Assembly: GCA_905183005.1 (NCBI GenBank)
Contig: CAJJDO010000001.1
Coordinates: forward strand, 377,836-441,835
DNA from: Paramecium pentaurelia
Taxonomy: Eukaryota > Ciliophora > Oligohymenophorea > Peniculida > Parameciidae
DNA length: 64,000 bases
Reading direction: 5' to 3'
Of the stretch, positions 1 through 11,892 are shown in pieces. Positions within the stretch are counted from its first letter, which is position 1, and each line of letters opens with the position of its first letter. Both the position numbers and the translations under genes were made by a program. Below the pieces are notes generated by a model that ran no database searches, was not told where the DNA came from, and saw nothing but the letters and a program-made list of their open reading frames with translations.

Positions 1-756
1 TTATTATTTACTTATAATGAAGAATAAAAAAGACCTTTTGATATTATTCAAAAGAATTATACTCTAAGCAAATTAATATCAGTTTTAGAATTAATCTTTA
101 TAAGAAATAATATTATTAAATAACATTTAGACTCATAAAGTTAATCTACTATGTAGCCTATAAAGAAAGAAGAAAAAGATTAAATCAAAAAGAAGGAATA
201 AACTATTGAATATTCAAAGAAAAATAGTTTTGATTTAATTGAATCTGATGAAGAAGGTACTAATAGAATTGGACTTAATAATTTTCAAATATTACCTAAT
301 TTAAAAAGACAATAGTCATAACCACCTAAAAGACCAAGTATAAAGAATGAGAATAAGGTATCTTGTGAGAATGTTGGACCCATATTTATTCATAAATCTA
401 TCTAATAGGATAGAAATGATATAAAACAAATAGAATTGTAGAATTAGTAAAACAATAGTAAATATAATAAAAATAAATTTATAAATAAGTAGATCCATAA
501 ATTATTAAAGAATATAGAAAATATTCAAACTTTAATGTAGACTTAATAAGATTAGTATTCTTAAATTGCTTTAGAAAAAATATTTAATGCTTAAATTCAA
601 TAATTAAATTATTTCAAGGAGGATCCTCTCACAAATTTAATGATTCAAAATGCTACTTAATTATAGAAACTTGAGTTTGAATCTAGGCAAACAGCTAGCC
701 TTTCTTATGATACTTCTCCGTTATTCTTAGAATATGAATAATTTATGAAGCTATGA
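1..756 (+). CDS. 3' part of an uncharacterized Gln/Lys-rich protein (cut by window edge)
   Basis: The frame is open from base 1 to the TGA at 754-756 and encodes 251 residues, with no start visible on the left. TAA and TAG serve as Gln throughout. The reading is lysine-, asparagine- and glutamine-rich, with an acidic patch (LIESDEEG) near residue 80 and a possible coiled coil from about residue 150 to 200. An internal ATG at 151 is in frame, but the codons before it (FTYNEEQKRPFDIIQKN) also look coding, so I take the gene to begin outside the window. No domain is recognised. It ends 23 bp from the convergent gene at 780-1298. I am confident that it is coding and can say nothing about its function. 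Confidence 0.7.
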
Positions 757-779
757 GTAATATATTACACAAAATATGA

Positions 780-1298
780 TCACTTTTTATAATAAACTCT
801 GATTGGTTGAAGAGGAGTTTCTCTACGACTTCTCGAGAATTCAAAGGAATGAATTGAATTATTATCTTAAGTCAAATCAAAATCAATCATATGATTAAGG
901 TTTTGATTGATTCTTTTTGATTTTAGAGTATTATTTAAGTATGATTCTATATTAAATTGCATCTTTTTGTTAATCTCTTAAGAAGTCAATAACAGACTTT
1001 TGTTAATGTCTTTCAAATCTTCATTACCTGACAATTCTAAATCTCTCATAAAGCTTTCACTTGAATCTCTGTTTCTTATTTGTTATCTAACAACAGGACT
1101 TTGTTATTATGATCTTTGCATTTTATGAATATAAAAGCTATTATTTTTTTTGGATTTATTATCATTAATTCTAGGAGAACAATTAGGTAATTTAAGATGA
1201 GTGCGTGGAGTTGATTTTGGTTATGTATGATTACGGGATGCATAAATTAAATAGATTTATCTCTATTTAGGTTTGCTGAACAAACTTGAGTTGATCAT
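780..1298 (-). CDS. Small uncharacterized basic protein
   Basis: A single exon of 172 codons plus stop reads from the ATG at 1296-1298 to the TGA at 780-782 with no internal TGA. The protein is basic and polar, rich in Ser, Asn, Lys and Arg. It has arginine/serine patches near residues 60-90 and at the C-terminus (FEFSRSRRETPLQP). I see no membrane segment or known domain. Its start lies only 35 bp from the ATG of the divergent FYVE-like gene, so the two would share a very short promoter region. The frame between 1200 and 1298 is less typical in composition, so a start further in remains possible. Confidence 0.5.
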
Positions 1299-1333
1299 TT
1301 AATTTTAATAATTCAAGAAATTATATATATAAA

Positions 1334-2145
1334 ATGTTGAATGAATAGATTGTGTATCCTGAACCTAAGATAGCAATTGAATTTGATAATAAATTAGTCT
1401 GTCATATTTGTGATGATGAATTAGAACTTCAAAATCATTGGTAAGACTTGTTCCTAAAATTAGTGATTTTTGTGGAAAATCCACTTGTTCTAATTGTATA
1501 GTAAAGAGAAGAAAATTAAAAGAGGAAGTTCTTCATCCTGTATGTGAATATTGTGAACGTATATTTGTTGAACGTATTCTAATTCTAAGTGCTAAAAAAT
1601 AAAAGGAAGAGTTAGCCATATCTTTGGAATCTGCGAATGTTGAATTAATAAATAGAAGACAATAACTATATTAATATAAGAATTTACTTCATTAAAATTA
1701 AGGAACAAATGCTTCTGAATAAAAGATTTAAAAGCTTGATGAGGATATCATTGAAGCTACATTTAAAAAAAATTAATTATTATTACAACTACAAGAAATT
1801 GAAACATAAAAAATTGAACTTAAATAATCAAATATCCAAAAAACTTAGAGTGTTGATATTAAATAAATTAAATTATAGGAGACTACCAATAAAGCATAAA
1901 AATCAAAAGATGAGTTAGAAGATATTTAAAGATAAATTGATGAATTCTTAGCTAATTTACCTATGCTTGATGCTGAATAAAAATCAGCTCTTACTTAATT
2001 GGATTTCTCCAATTATGAATAAATCTTTAGAGGTAGTAATTTACCTGAATTAATGAATTAATAAGCAATTAAATAAAGCCAAATTATGTAATAACCTAAT
2101 ATTAAAAAGAAATAAGAATAGAAGGAGGAATGCTATATATTTTGA
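1334..2145 (+). CDS. FYVE-like zinc finger / coiled-coil protein
   Basis: Two exons joined by a 23-nt intron (1441-1463, GTAAG...TTAG) give 262 residues. The cysteine ligands only line up after this splice: residues about 23-70 read CHIC, then HCDFCGKSTCSNC, then CEYC. That is four Cys pairs spaced as in FYVE or related treble-clef fingers, but without the basic RRHHCR box that binds phosphatidylinositol 3-phosphate. The remaining 190 residues are a Gln/Lys/Glu-rich coiled coil ending in the TGA at 2143-2145. A role as a membrane- or vesicle-linked adaptor is inferred from the fold alone. A degenerate RING is the main alternative. Confidence 0.6.
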
Positions 2146-2203
2146 AAGTATCTCAAATAATAATTGATTAATATAATGTTCCACAGTGAAATTTTTATTA
2201 AAC

Positions 2204-2989
2204 TCATTATGACTATTACTTCATTATATAATATTAAGCAAGTGGAATTCTAGTAATATCTCTTAATTGGCAATCAGGATGTAAACGATTTAACACTTCC
2301 TCAAAATTACCAATTTCATCAGCCAATCTATCAATTATATTGGCTAATCAATTACCCATATTTAACTGCTTCTATACCAGTAAATATATTAGCATTATAA
2401 ATTAAATCCTTAACATCACCATCTTATTTTTATAATTGTGGTCTATATTTATCACAATGATCAAAAAATTATTATCTCATTATTCCAAATTAATCCTTTA
2501 TTATTCTTTCCATTTCCTCATTTCTTTCATCATTAAAACCTGTATAATTTTGGAAAAGCTTTCTATTTACATATATAGTCTAAAATCAATTTACTTATTT
2601 GAAGAAAATTTTCTAGGTTCAAAACCTAATTTTCTGGTTAGCTTTTCAATTTTCAGATTCAAATATAATACTCCTATTGAACCAACTAAAGATGCTTCAT
2701 CAACAAATATCTTATTTCCAATTGATAATAAATAATATCCAGCTGATAATGCAGAATCTTCTGCAAATGTGTAAAGAGGTATTTTATGTGTTTTAGCAAA
2801 TAATTCTATTTTCTTTTTCATTAATTCTCCTTATACAAGCATTCCTCCATTAGAATTTATTATAACTGCTAAAGCTTTCATTCTAGTAAGTGGCTTTAAG
2901 GATTCTTCAACCAATTTAGCACTATTATGATCAATACCTGAATTGATTCTCAATATTGGGATGGTAGGTTTAAACCATTTATTAAACAT
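2204..2989 (-). CDS. Signal peptide peptidase A-type serine protease (S49 family)
   Basis: Three exons, with introns at 2563-2594 (32 nt) and 2328-2355 (28 nt), give 241 residues. The core shows the S49/SppA pattern: VIINSNGG near residue 55, then DSALSAGYYL, where the Ser before AGYY is the expected catalytic Ser, then LVGSIGVL, and after the second intron YGLADEIG, equivalent to the GLVDELG of bacterial SppA. Both splices are needed to keep this order. No clear signal peptide or transmembrane segment is visible, unlike bacterial SppA. An organelle location is possible but not shown. The ATG at 2989 is preferred over 3022 because the latter would overlap the upstream gene, which ends at 3004. 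The protein is short and single-domain, as in SohB-like members. Confidence 0.85.
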
Positions 2990-3003
2990 ATTTAAATATA
3001 TTA

Positions 3004-6000
3004 TCAATTCATTTTAATCCATTTAGCTAAGATAAAGAGAAGGGCATCTATCATTATGGGTTTTGATAAATAATCATGAAAAGGAAGCCTTCTTAATTAT
3101 GCTCTATTTTCTTCATCCATACAACCAATCAATCCTATAATTCTAGGTTCAGCTTTAAATTCTGCATATACATCTTTTATTTAATTAAATAAAGCATATA
3201 GTTCTTCATCAAATTATTCAATGGCAATGAATATAAGTTATAATCCTTTACAACAAGGTTAATTTTCATTGTTCTTCAGCTATTAATTATCATTAATTAT
3301 TTTTAATTATTGATTATCAATATTCTACTTTTATTAATTACTATTTTACTATTATTACAAATCACTATTTAATAATTTAACAAGAGTGCTCACTATTTGA
3401 GATCTTTAAGTTATATACTCATATGTAATTCCTATATTTGTTAATTAATGTGATAAAGCATATAGATCAAGATCGATACTTTCACATATCAATATTTTAG
3501 TACACTAATTATTAAAAACAATAATAATACTTTACAATTAGATTTATTTTTTTGTTATTTAATTTTTTCCATTTTCTCAAAACAATCCAGTAAATCATTA
3601 GGTTACATAGTTCCACTAGTAAAACATAAAGAAGAATAAATTGATGATCTACCTTATCCTAAACCTCCAAATGTAAGTTATTGAGATGGTTAAGAACTTG
3701 ATCCTTCATGTTTCTATTGTGTTTCATTAACATAATCAAAAAAGTATGGTTTAATTTTTAACATTTATTCCACTCTATTTGAAATTCCATTCTTTGACTC
3801 TATTGATACTTCATCATCTTATAAATCAGAAAGACTTTCATCTGATTCATTTGATTATTCTTAAATTTCTTTTTATTTTTCTTTAGATACTTGACCTTAT
3901 GTTTAAATAATATTGATATTCAATTTTTTTCTAGCTTCTTCAAGTTCAATTTTGATATTTGGATCTTCTGGTTGTAAACTTGACATTTAAGATTAATATC
4001 TCTTTAAGCCTTCTTTATTTTGATACTATTAATAAAAACTTTACTAATTTGTGAATTCTGATAATCTTTTTTAATTCAAATTTTGATTAAATTATGGATA
4101 TAAATTTTATATTTTTATGACAAAACTAAATTCCTCTTTATTACCAACACGTTCATAATTATATTCAAATGGAATTTATGATAGACATTTTGTTAAATAA
4201 AATGAAATCAAAATTGATTATGAATACTATCTAAGATTACCAAGATCTAATATTTTTGACTTTAAAGTTTATGATTTAAAGAATCTCACTGTTCTCTCAA
4301 TTATTTTAAGAATTGAGAAATTAGTTTCATTAGCCTTTACTTTTACAACAAAATCAATATGTTCATTAAGCATTTAACTTTTCGAAACACAAAATATTAT
4401 GGATCCACGAACTGTTGCTTAGATTGAAGTTACTAATAAATTAAGTAATATTTATCTTAATCTATTTGGATCAGTTCTAATAAATTAAGGAACATTCTAT
4501 TTAACATTAATAGATATTTTTAATCCTCTGAAAATTGCTTAAGATTTTACTACATTAATGATATCAGTCAAAAATTCTTATATCTAAACATCCATTTAAA
4601 CTAAATCTAATTTATCTTTCTTTTATAACTAAGCATAATCTAGAATATCATTAGCTGTATTAATTAATAATTTACAACCAGCAAGTGCTGGACTTATATA
4701 TTTTTCTTTTATTTCTTATGGAGTTGTATTCTTATATAATATTTAATAATTTAAATACCATAATAATTTCTAACATAGATATTGTACAATTAAGAGGTTG
4801 TTTAATCTTTTGTGAAATATCATTAATCAAAAAATCATTGTTTTTAGTAGCATTTAATAATTATGTAATATAAGGATCTTCAGTAATGTCAGAAACGAAA
4901 ATAGCTATTTAAGGTTTAAGTTTATAGATTAATGGTGATAAAACAACTTGTAAATAACAAGTATCGAATTTAATATATATTTTAAGGGAAAAGTCTATAA
5001 GGGAATGATTGTTTGAGTATTTCAAATGATTGTAAGCAATTAAATTATCGAAAAATACTTTAAAAGATATTTTTTTGGTTAATAATTGTAATCGCTTAAT
5101 TTGAGAAGGTTCACTTTCGATATTATTATCCAAAATAAATGGAACTCAACAATATTAACTTATATAATACTCTAAATTTTAAGTGAATGTTAGAAACTGT
5201 CCAATATCTTGACTTCTATGAAATTTTGGCAATAATAAACATGATTCTTCAAGTAACAATCCAAAATCGTATAATTCAGTCTCTAGAAACTAAGTACTTA
5301 ACTAATCTTCTTTCATTATAATATTAGATAATTATGGATTTATCACTTACACTGTTTTAGTCTGACTATCTACCAAATAAATTCCAAGTTCTGCTGAAGA
5401 AAGTATAGCTTCATTTATTTAATCTTATTGAACTGATTCTGTTTATTAATCCTCTTATTTTTATTCTTATGGTATTTGTGATATATTTCTATTTTCAGGT
5501 ATATCTATATATAATTGATGAAGAGTTCTATTTGGATTTGATATTCTCTAAGAATTCAATTAAGTATAAATCAGTTTATTATTAGAGCCCATAGCTATTA
5601 ATTAAGAATTTAAATTATTTCTAATGTTCTTTTTATTAAACATGATCATTAAGAATTAAAGAATGATATGAAACACAATTAACTTTATTCCAAATATTAT
5701 GTTCAATTTAGAATCGAATTCAAAATTTCTTAACAATGTATAAATCAGATTGAAAATAATTGCTATTGTTTAACATACTTATGATTCTATTGCAAAAACG
5801 AAGAACACAAGAATTAGAAATTTATCCAGTATTCTTTGAAATATTTGTTACTCTGCATAATAATCAAGCTCTTCCCAACATATGACTACACATATAAGTT
5901 TTAGTAAGGTCACCAGATTTATGAATCCATTTTTTATTTTGATTAATTTTAATAGTAGCACTTCGAAGAACGCAATCAAAAATATTTGGGTCTATAATGG

Positions 6001-6307
6001 CAATTTATATTACCAAGATTCTATATATCAAAATGTATTTGTCGCCTTAAATTTTTAAAGTTATGGCATCTCCTGTAACAATTATTACATCACACATTTA
6101 ATAAATAGAGATTAAAACCATTAGTAATCTCCATTAATCTCTGTTTCTTAAATGTTCCTAATAAATCGTAAAATATTCTTTAAAATTATATAACATAAAT
6201 TAATAATCAACTTCTCTAATATTATATAATCTAATATATTTATAATATCTAACCAACTATAATGTCTGTCTGTTTGAATAGAATGCTTTCAAAATTCCTA
6301 TTGACAT
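3004..6307 (-). CDS. Membrane hybrid histidine kinase-like protein, degenerate phospho-sites
   Basis: Four exons (introns 5992-6013, 4731-4758, 3505-3530) encode about 1075 residues. Residues about 80-230 hold several hydrophobic helices, so this is a multi-pass membrane protein. The dimerization helix (FLINDISQKIKQPLNC, about residue 490) matches the HisKA H-box, but the phospho-accepting His is Gln (CAA, complement of 4810-4812). An ATPase-like region follows, with LNLLVTS as an N-box-like stretch. A Ser/Gln-rich linker leads to a C-terminal receiver-like domain (ILICES ... FIAIEQ ... HDYLSKPI) whose phospho-Asp position is Glu; the conserved Lys of SKPI remains. An in-frame TGA at 5146-5148 is not removed by any GTA...AG intron that I can find. 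The gene may be a pseudokinase, contain a sequencing error, or be decaying. Its stop lies 14 bp from the peptidase start. Confidence 0.72.
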
Positions 6308-6339
6308 TCATAAATACAATAATGAATAGAGTATTTTAA

Positions 6340-7472
6340 CATTATATAAATACACATAATCAATTATTTTCATTCTTACTTTATTTCATCATTCTTAATT
6401 AATTAACTGCATCAATTGTTAATGATTATTATAACTATTGTAATGCACCTACTCTTTTAGGCAATGATTCATTCATATTAGTCTAATTTGTCATTGGTTA
6501 TTGTTGTTTCTTCTGTTAGTCTAATTTATTCCTTTATTCTTCTTTGATTTTCATTTATTATAACTTTTCTATTTATTGTTTTGACTTAAAATATTAAATT
6601 ATATACTTTTATACAATTATTCCAAACTGATTAAATAGATTAGAAAAATACATCACTTTACAATGTTTTTGGATTCTCACAATAAAATATACATAAATCA
6701 GAGTATAATTATTCACATGTAGATAGTAGTTAAGATAAATCTGTTATTTCTAATAAAAGTTATTATGATAATTCTTCAAATTTACTTACTTTATCATTAG
6801 GATGCTTAGATTAACTCTTTATAGCAATCTAAACAAACTTTTACACCTTCTTTATTTCATTTATATCAATAATCATCTATGAAACAGGTAATCTACACAT
6901 AAAGTCTAAAAGATCCATCCGATCATTTGAAAAAAATAATCCCTTTCCTTATTTTTCATAAATTTATTCACATTCTTATACAATACTCATTAATAATGTC
7001 TCTTTTCCATCTGCACTCTTTATATCTGCTGCTTTTGTTATAGCATCTATTTTAAAACCAAAAGCTCCTCCTCTTGCAGAATCACCATTTACATAATTAC
7101 CTATAGCTAATGTGCATTTTATCAATAATTTAAATGGCTCATCATTTTTTTATAATTCAAATCCCTTTTTTAATTGTTTTAATTTCCCTCTACATTCATT
7201 ACACATATCCATTCCTTAAAACTCAGCCTTAATAGCCTACATTCTATCTCCATGAGCAGGAACCTAACATAATTCTAAGTAAAATAGATCTGATAACTAT
7301 AAAGTCTCTTTATCTAATTCTTCTGGATTTGCATACAATGATTTTTCTTAATCACTTGGAACAACATTTAATAAAGATTCTATCACATTTAAATTTAAGA
7401 CAGATTTATCACATTCCAATAAAGCATTCTTTATTTTTTCATTACTCATTCTTAATTTACCTAATATAAGTT
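6340..7472. repeat. Identical 1133-bp duplication, copy 1 (left contig end)
   Basis: This stretch appears identical to 7474-8606, and the two are separated by a single N at 7473. Copy 1 begins inside the spacer between the histidine-kinase start and the formin stop and stops abruptly in the middle of formin codons. An exact, non-diverged repeat ending at an N is what two overlapping but unmerged contigs produce. Confidence 0.9.
6360..7472 (-). other. Duplicated C-terminal formin fragment (assembly copy)
   Basis: This is the same coding sequence as 7494-8606: the end of the FH2 domain, a 22-nt intron at 6585-6606 and the C-terminal tail up to the TGA at 6360-6362. It lacks everything upstream because the contig stops at the N. 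It should not be counted as a second formin gene. The sequence to the left of it (the histidine-kinase gene) is probably the true downstream neighbour of the intact formin. Confidence 0.88.
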
Positions 7473-7473
7473 N
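7473..7473. other. Single-N contig join
   Basis: One ambiguous base sits exactly between the two identical 1133-bp copies. It is a scaffold join rather than a natural base. Confidence 0.9.
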
Positions 7474-8606
7474 CATTATATAAATACACATAATCAATTA
7501 TTTTCATTCTTACTTTATTTCATCATTCTTAATTAATTAACTGCATCAATTGTTAATGATTATTATAACTATTGTAATGCACCTACTCTTTTAGGCAATG
7601 ATTCATTCATATTAGTCTAATTTGTCATTGGTTATTGTTGTTTCTTCTGTTAGTCTAATTTATTCCTTTATTCTTCTTTGATTTTCATTTATTATAACTT
7701 TTCTATTTATTGTTTTGACTTAAAATATTAAATTATATACTTTTATACAATTATTCCAAACTGATTAAATAGATTAGAAAAATACATCACTTTACAATGT
7801 TTTTGGATTCTCACAATAAAATATACATAAATCAGAGTATAATTATTCACATGTAGATAGTAGTTAAGATAAATCTGTTATTTCTAATAAAAGTTATTAT
7901 GATAATTCTTCAAATTTACTTACTTTATCATTAGGATGCTTAGATTAACTCTTTATAGCAATCTAAACAAACTTTTACACCTTCTTTATTTCATTTATAT
8001 CAATAATCATCTATGAAACAGGTAATCTACACATAAAGTCTAAAAGATCCATCCGATCATTTGAAAAAAATAATCCCTTTCCTTATTTTTCATAAATTTA
8101 TTCACATTCTTATACAATACTCATTAATAATGTCTCTTTTCCATCTGCACTCTTTATATCTGCTGCTTTTGTTATAGCATCTATTTTAAAACCAAAAGCT
8201 CCTCCTCTTGCAGAATCACCATTTACATAATTACCTATAGCTAATGTGCATTTTATCAATAATTTAAATGGCTCATCATTTTTTTATAATTCAAATCCCT
8301 TTTTTAATTGTTTTAATTTCCCTCTACATTCATTACACATATCCATTCCTTAAAACTCAGCCTTAATAGCCTACATTCTATCTCCATGAGCAGGAACCTA
8401 ACATAATTCTAAGTAAAATAGATCTGATAACTATAAAGTCTCTTTATCTAATTCTTCTGGATTTGCATACAATGATTTTTCTTAATCACTTGGAACAACA
8501 TTTAATAAAGATTCTATCACATTTAAATTTAAGACAGATTTATCACATTCCAATAAAGCATTCTTTATTTTTTCATTACTCATTCTTAATTTACCTAATA
8601 TAAGTT
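7474..8606. repeat. Identical 1133-bp duplication, copy 2 (right contig start)
   Basis: This is the copy of 6340-7472 that continues without a break into the rest of the formin gene, so it is the one carried by the intact gene model. I saw no mismatches when reading both copies side by side. Confidence 0.9.
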
Positions 8607-10935
8607 CAATATTTTTTGTTCTTTCCCCACTCAATAAACTTATTTTCTATACTTCTTTTTTTTTATCACTTACACCAATGCTTTATTGCATTTATTTAGC
8701 TGGTTTAGAAGCAAATTTCTCTTCTAAAGACTTAACATCAAATTTAATTTCATTTTCATTCATTCCTTAAAATACTGAATTTCCAATTTAATCTGGTTTT
8801 AAAATATTCCAACTTAATCCTTTCATTGGAACTGTTGGTTTACACTTAGGTTTTGTTGGTACTGCAGATTTTGTATTTGGTAAAGGAGGAGCTTTTCCAC
8901 CAGGTGGAGGAGGTGGTGGAGGAGGACCTCCGGCTTTAGTTCCAGGAGGTGGTGGTGGTGGTGGTGGAGGTGGAGCTCCAATCTTACCACCTGGAGGAGG
9001 AGGAGGTGGTGGTGGTGGAGGAGGTGGAAGCATTGAATTATTGTTAGTAGATATAGCCTATGGAGTTTGAGGAGGTGGTGGTGGAGCAACCTATTAAGAG
9101 TTTTTTTAAACTGTTGTAATATTTTCAGAAGGATTTGGTGGAGGTTCAGAACCTCCATCTGATGCTTATATTTTACATAATTAAGGTTGAATATGAGTTG
9201 TTTTTAATCGATTTATTTCACTTGCATACTCTTCTAATTTTGATTCTAATTCTGCAACTTATTATGCTTTAGCCATAACTTTCTAAGCTTCTAACAATTA
9301 AACATTCATATCTTAGAATTTATTTTTGAGTTATGAGTATTATTAGCTTTGATCTTATAATTTTTAATTTTCTTCAATGAGTAGACTTAGTTTTTCATTA
9401 AGGTTTTTTAAATCTCTTTAATTTTCTTGTGTACTTCTCTGTTTAATTTCTAATTGTAAATAAGCCTAAAATATAAATAGAGATTACAATTTATTATTTA
9501 TATCCTTCATCTCTGTCTTTTCTCATTTAATCTCTTTTCTTTTGATCTGCCATAATCTGATCGAACTTTCTTGTCAATAAATCAATCAATCTAGAGAGAA
9601 CAGTAACTCCGGAAGATTCTTCATTTAATTTAATAAGTAATTCTTATATTTCAAGTAATGAATTTGCTTTTTTAATGGCATTCAATATAATTTATTAATT
9701 TGTTGTTTCAGTTCCTTTACTATCCCACAATCCTTTCAGAGCATTAACTATACCTTCCTCACTTCCTTTTTTTGTTATTGTAGATATAAACAATGGATTT
9801 TATCTTTCTAATATTGTTTTATTTAGATTAAAGATTGGTTAAATGAATTAATCATAAACATCCAATTAAACTTAAAGTTAATTTTTTTGTATTTCAAAAT
9901 AGTCTGGGTCTGTATTAAAAATCTCATCAAAATATCCATATTTAAATATTAATGGTTTTTTGGGATCAAAATCATAAAGATTATTAAAATAATAGTTATC
10001 AACTTGAGAATAATGAGGAATTTACTTTTAGTCATACAAGAATTACATGGAATGTTCATAAGAACAATGAGCTATTTGATATTCTTAATTTTTGAGTTTT
10101 AATTTTACATCATCATATATAACCGTTAGACCATATTGCTATATTTATTATTTAATTAATTCACAAATTTAGTCATCAGAATGAGTCTCTGCTAACGCAT
10201 TTATAAATGTGCATGCATCTCTTATTAAATATAAGTTTTATTAAACTTCCATGATTTTAAATATGGGTTCAGTGGCAAATCTCCATTTTGCTTCATCTTT
10301 GAGTTTGTTTAGTATTTCTATGATATTCTCAATACATTTATCTTGATTAACACAAATATCTGCTAATATCTATAATATTAAAGCAACATTTAAAGTATTA
10401 TATGGATTCATGTGTTTAATGAGCCAGGATATATGTTATTATTCCAAAGTAATAGAGGGTAGTTTACCAACAATATTGTGTATGATAATAATAATTAATA
10501 TTTATTTATCTAGGTCCTGTTCTTACTTTTAAGTTAAAATATTAATAATATTAAAAGTGTTAATAAGTTCGAGACATTCATTTGAAGTACAATTAACAAT
10601 GAATTTAGTAGCTTAGTACAATATTATTAAATCATCACATTTCTTTAATTTATCAAAAATCATTTATTTGAGTGCTTGTTCATGTAAATATTGCAGTTAT
10701 ATTAGGAATTCTATATTAAATGCACTTAATTTTACCTTAGTCTAAATCTCGTAATGCTGGATTTATATTGACAATTTCTTAAAAACGTAAAGGTTTTTAA
10801 TATCCCATTTTTATTTTTGGGTCAAATTTCAATGTTACATCCTATTGTTATAAGATTAGTTCTTACATGTTCATCATATTTATATTGTAAGGTACAAGGT
10901 TAGCGCTTAAATAGTTTTGATTGCTCTTGACCCAT
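7494..10935 (-). CDS. Diaphanous-type formin (GBD/FH3-FH1-FH2) with myristoylation-type N-terminus
   Basis: Five exons (introns 10842-10866, 10711-10735, 9466-9487, 7719-7740) give 1115 residues. The N-terminus MGQEQSKLF fits the N-myristoylation rule (Gly2, Ser6). Residues about 60-480 form an all-helical armadillo-like GBD/FH3 region, followed by a short coiled coil. A proline-rich FH1 region (complement of about 8880-9100) has three poly-Pro runs that would bind profilin-actin. The FH2 domain follows, with MKGLSWNILKP at its start, GNYVNGDSARGGAFGFKIDA in the core, and a basic tail. The protein nucleates and elongates unbranched actin filaments, and FH2 works as a dimer. I see no clear DAD autoinhibitory motif. 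The three domains occur in the standard order, so the identification is firm. Confidence 0.94.
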
Positions 10936-10967
10936 TTTAATTTATTTATTAATAATTATAAATTAAA

Positions 10968-11207
10968 ATGAAAGATTTTAGAATCCTAATTTCAGTATTA
11001 AATATATATACAATAGTAATTACCATTATTATTGAACTGATTCTAAGTTACTTTACTTTCAATAATACATTTACTGTATAATTCAATTTCTAATAAGAGA
11101 AAGTGAGTTATACAATATAATGGTATTTGGATATTGATATTTCATAAATCTTAACTTTTCTAATGATAATAATAATTTAATATATTTTTGAATCTATTTT
11201 AAATTGA
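10968..11207 (+). CDS. Possible 79-residue membrane protein
   Basis: A TGA-free frame opens with an ATG at 10968, 32 bp from the divergent formin start, and closes at 11205-11207. It has a hydrophobic helix at residues about 5-28 (ILISVLNIYTIVITIIIELI) and a second at about 60-72, separated by a polar segment. Two predicted membrane spans with a hydrophilic loop is a plausible real layout. However, TGA-free frames of this length arise by chance in such A+T-rich DNA, and no homology is recognised. Confidence 0.3.
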
Positions 11208-11892
11208 TATAAACTAATTGTTATTTTCAAGTTAATAATATATATAGAATAATATTTATTCTATTTATTTTTTATTAAATATTAATCTAGTCATATTAAG
11301 TATATTTAATATTAAAAATAATAATTTATAACTTAAACAATCTTCAAATTGGAAATTAATTACAAATACTGATGAAAATTCATTAATTTAAACTAGAATA
11401 ATAGTAAATAATTGATGATAAAATAATTATTGAGTATATAATAAATCCAATATGATCAGAGGATTGAGCATATTCTTATTAATGAATGTTTGCAAAATTT
11501 AAAGAACACTTATATTTTTTCATTTGAGATAATTCAACAATATTGACTAATTTATATTTTGAATAAGAAAGCTTCATTTTTTACACAATTAAATATGGAT
11601 AAGTTTTTGGAATAACAGTACTTATTAAGAAGAATTATATCTCAAAGCTAAGTATATATGATTATATTGGAGAATTAAGATAAAAAAGTAAGCAAAATCC
11701 ATGAAAAACAACTAGAGGTTGATAAATTATAAAATAAATTGAATTTTAATTTGATCATATATATATCAGAGTTATCCTAAAAAGAACTAATCTTAAAATT
11801 AGTATATCAAATTTCAAGGTCATTTGAAACACTAATTTCATAATAAATTATTATTTTAATAATAATTTTAGATTAATATATAATTATAAATA
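11208..11892. other. A+T-rich interval without a confident gene
   Basis: Very A+T-rich sequence upstream of Rpn13. A TGA-free plus frame runs from an ATG at 11595 to 11930 (111 residues, Leu/Ile/Gln-rich). It overlaps the first 38 bases of the Rpn13 gene in another frame, so I do not call it a gene. Nothing else is recognisable. Confidence 0.5.

Noticed and set aside
5100..5200. Internal eliminated sequence (IES) as the cause of the in-frame TGA
   Set aside because: A TA-bounded excision that keeps phase exists on paper, but its ends do not match the TAYAG IES consensus, and nothing else in the window looks micronuclear.
5864..6307. A separate 147-residue minus-strand gene
   Set aside because: Removing the 22-nt intron at 5992-6013 joins it in frame to the membrane region of the histidine-kinase gene, which then has its start at 6307.
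8823..9158. Open minus-strand frame rich in His and Leu over the formin FH1 region
   Set aside because: It is the +1 frame of CC(A/T)-type proline codons; the poly-Pro frame is continuous with FH2 on one side and the coiled coil on the other.
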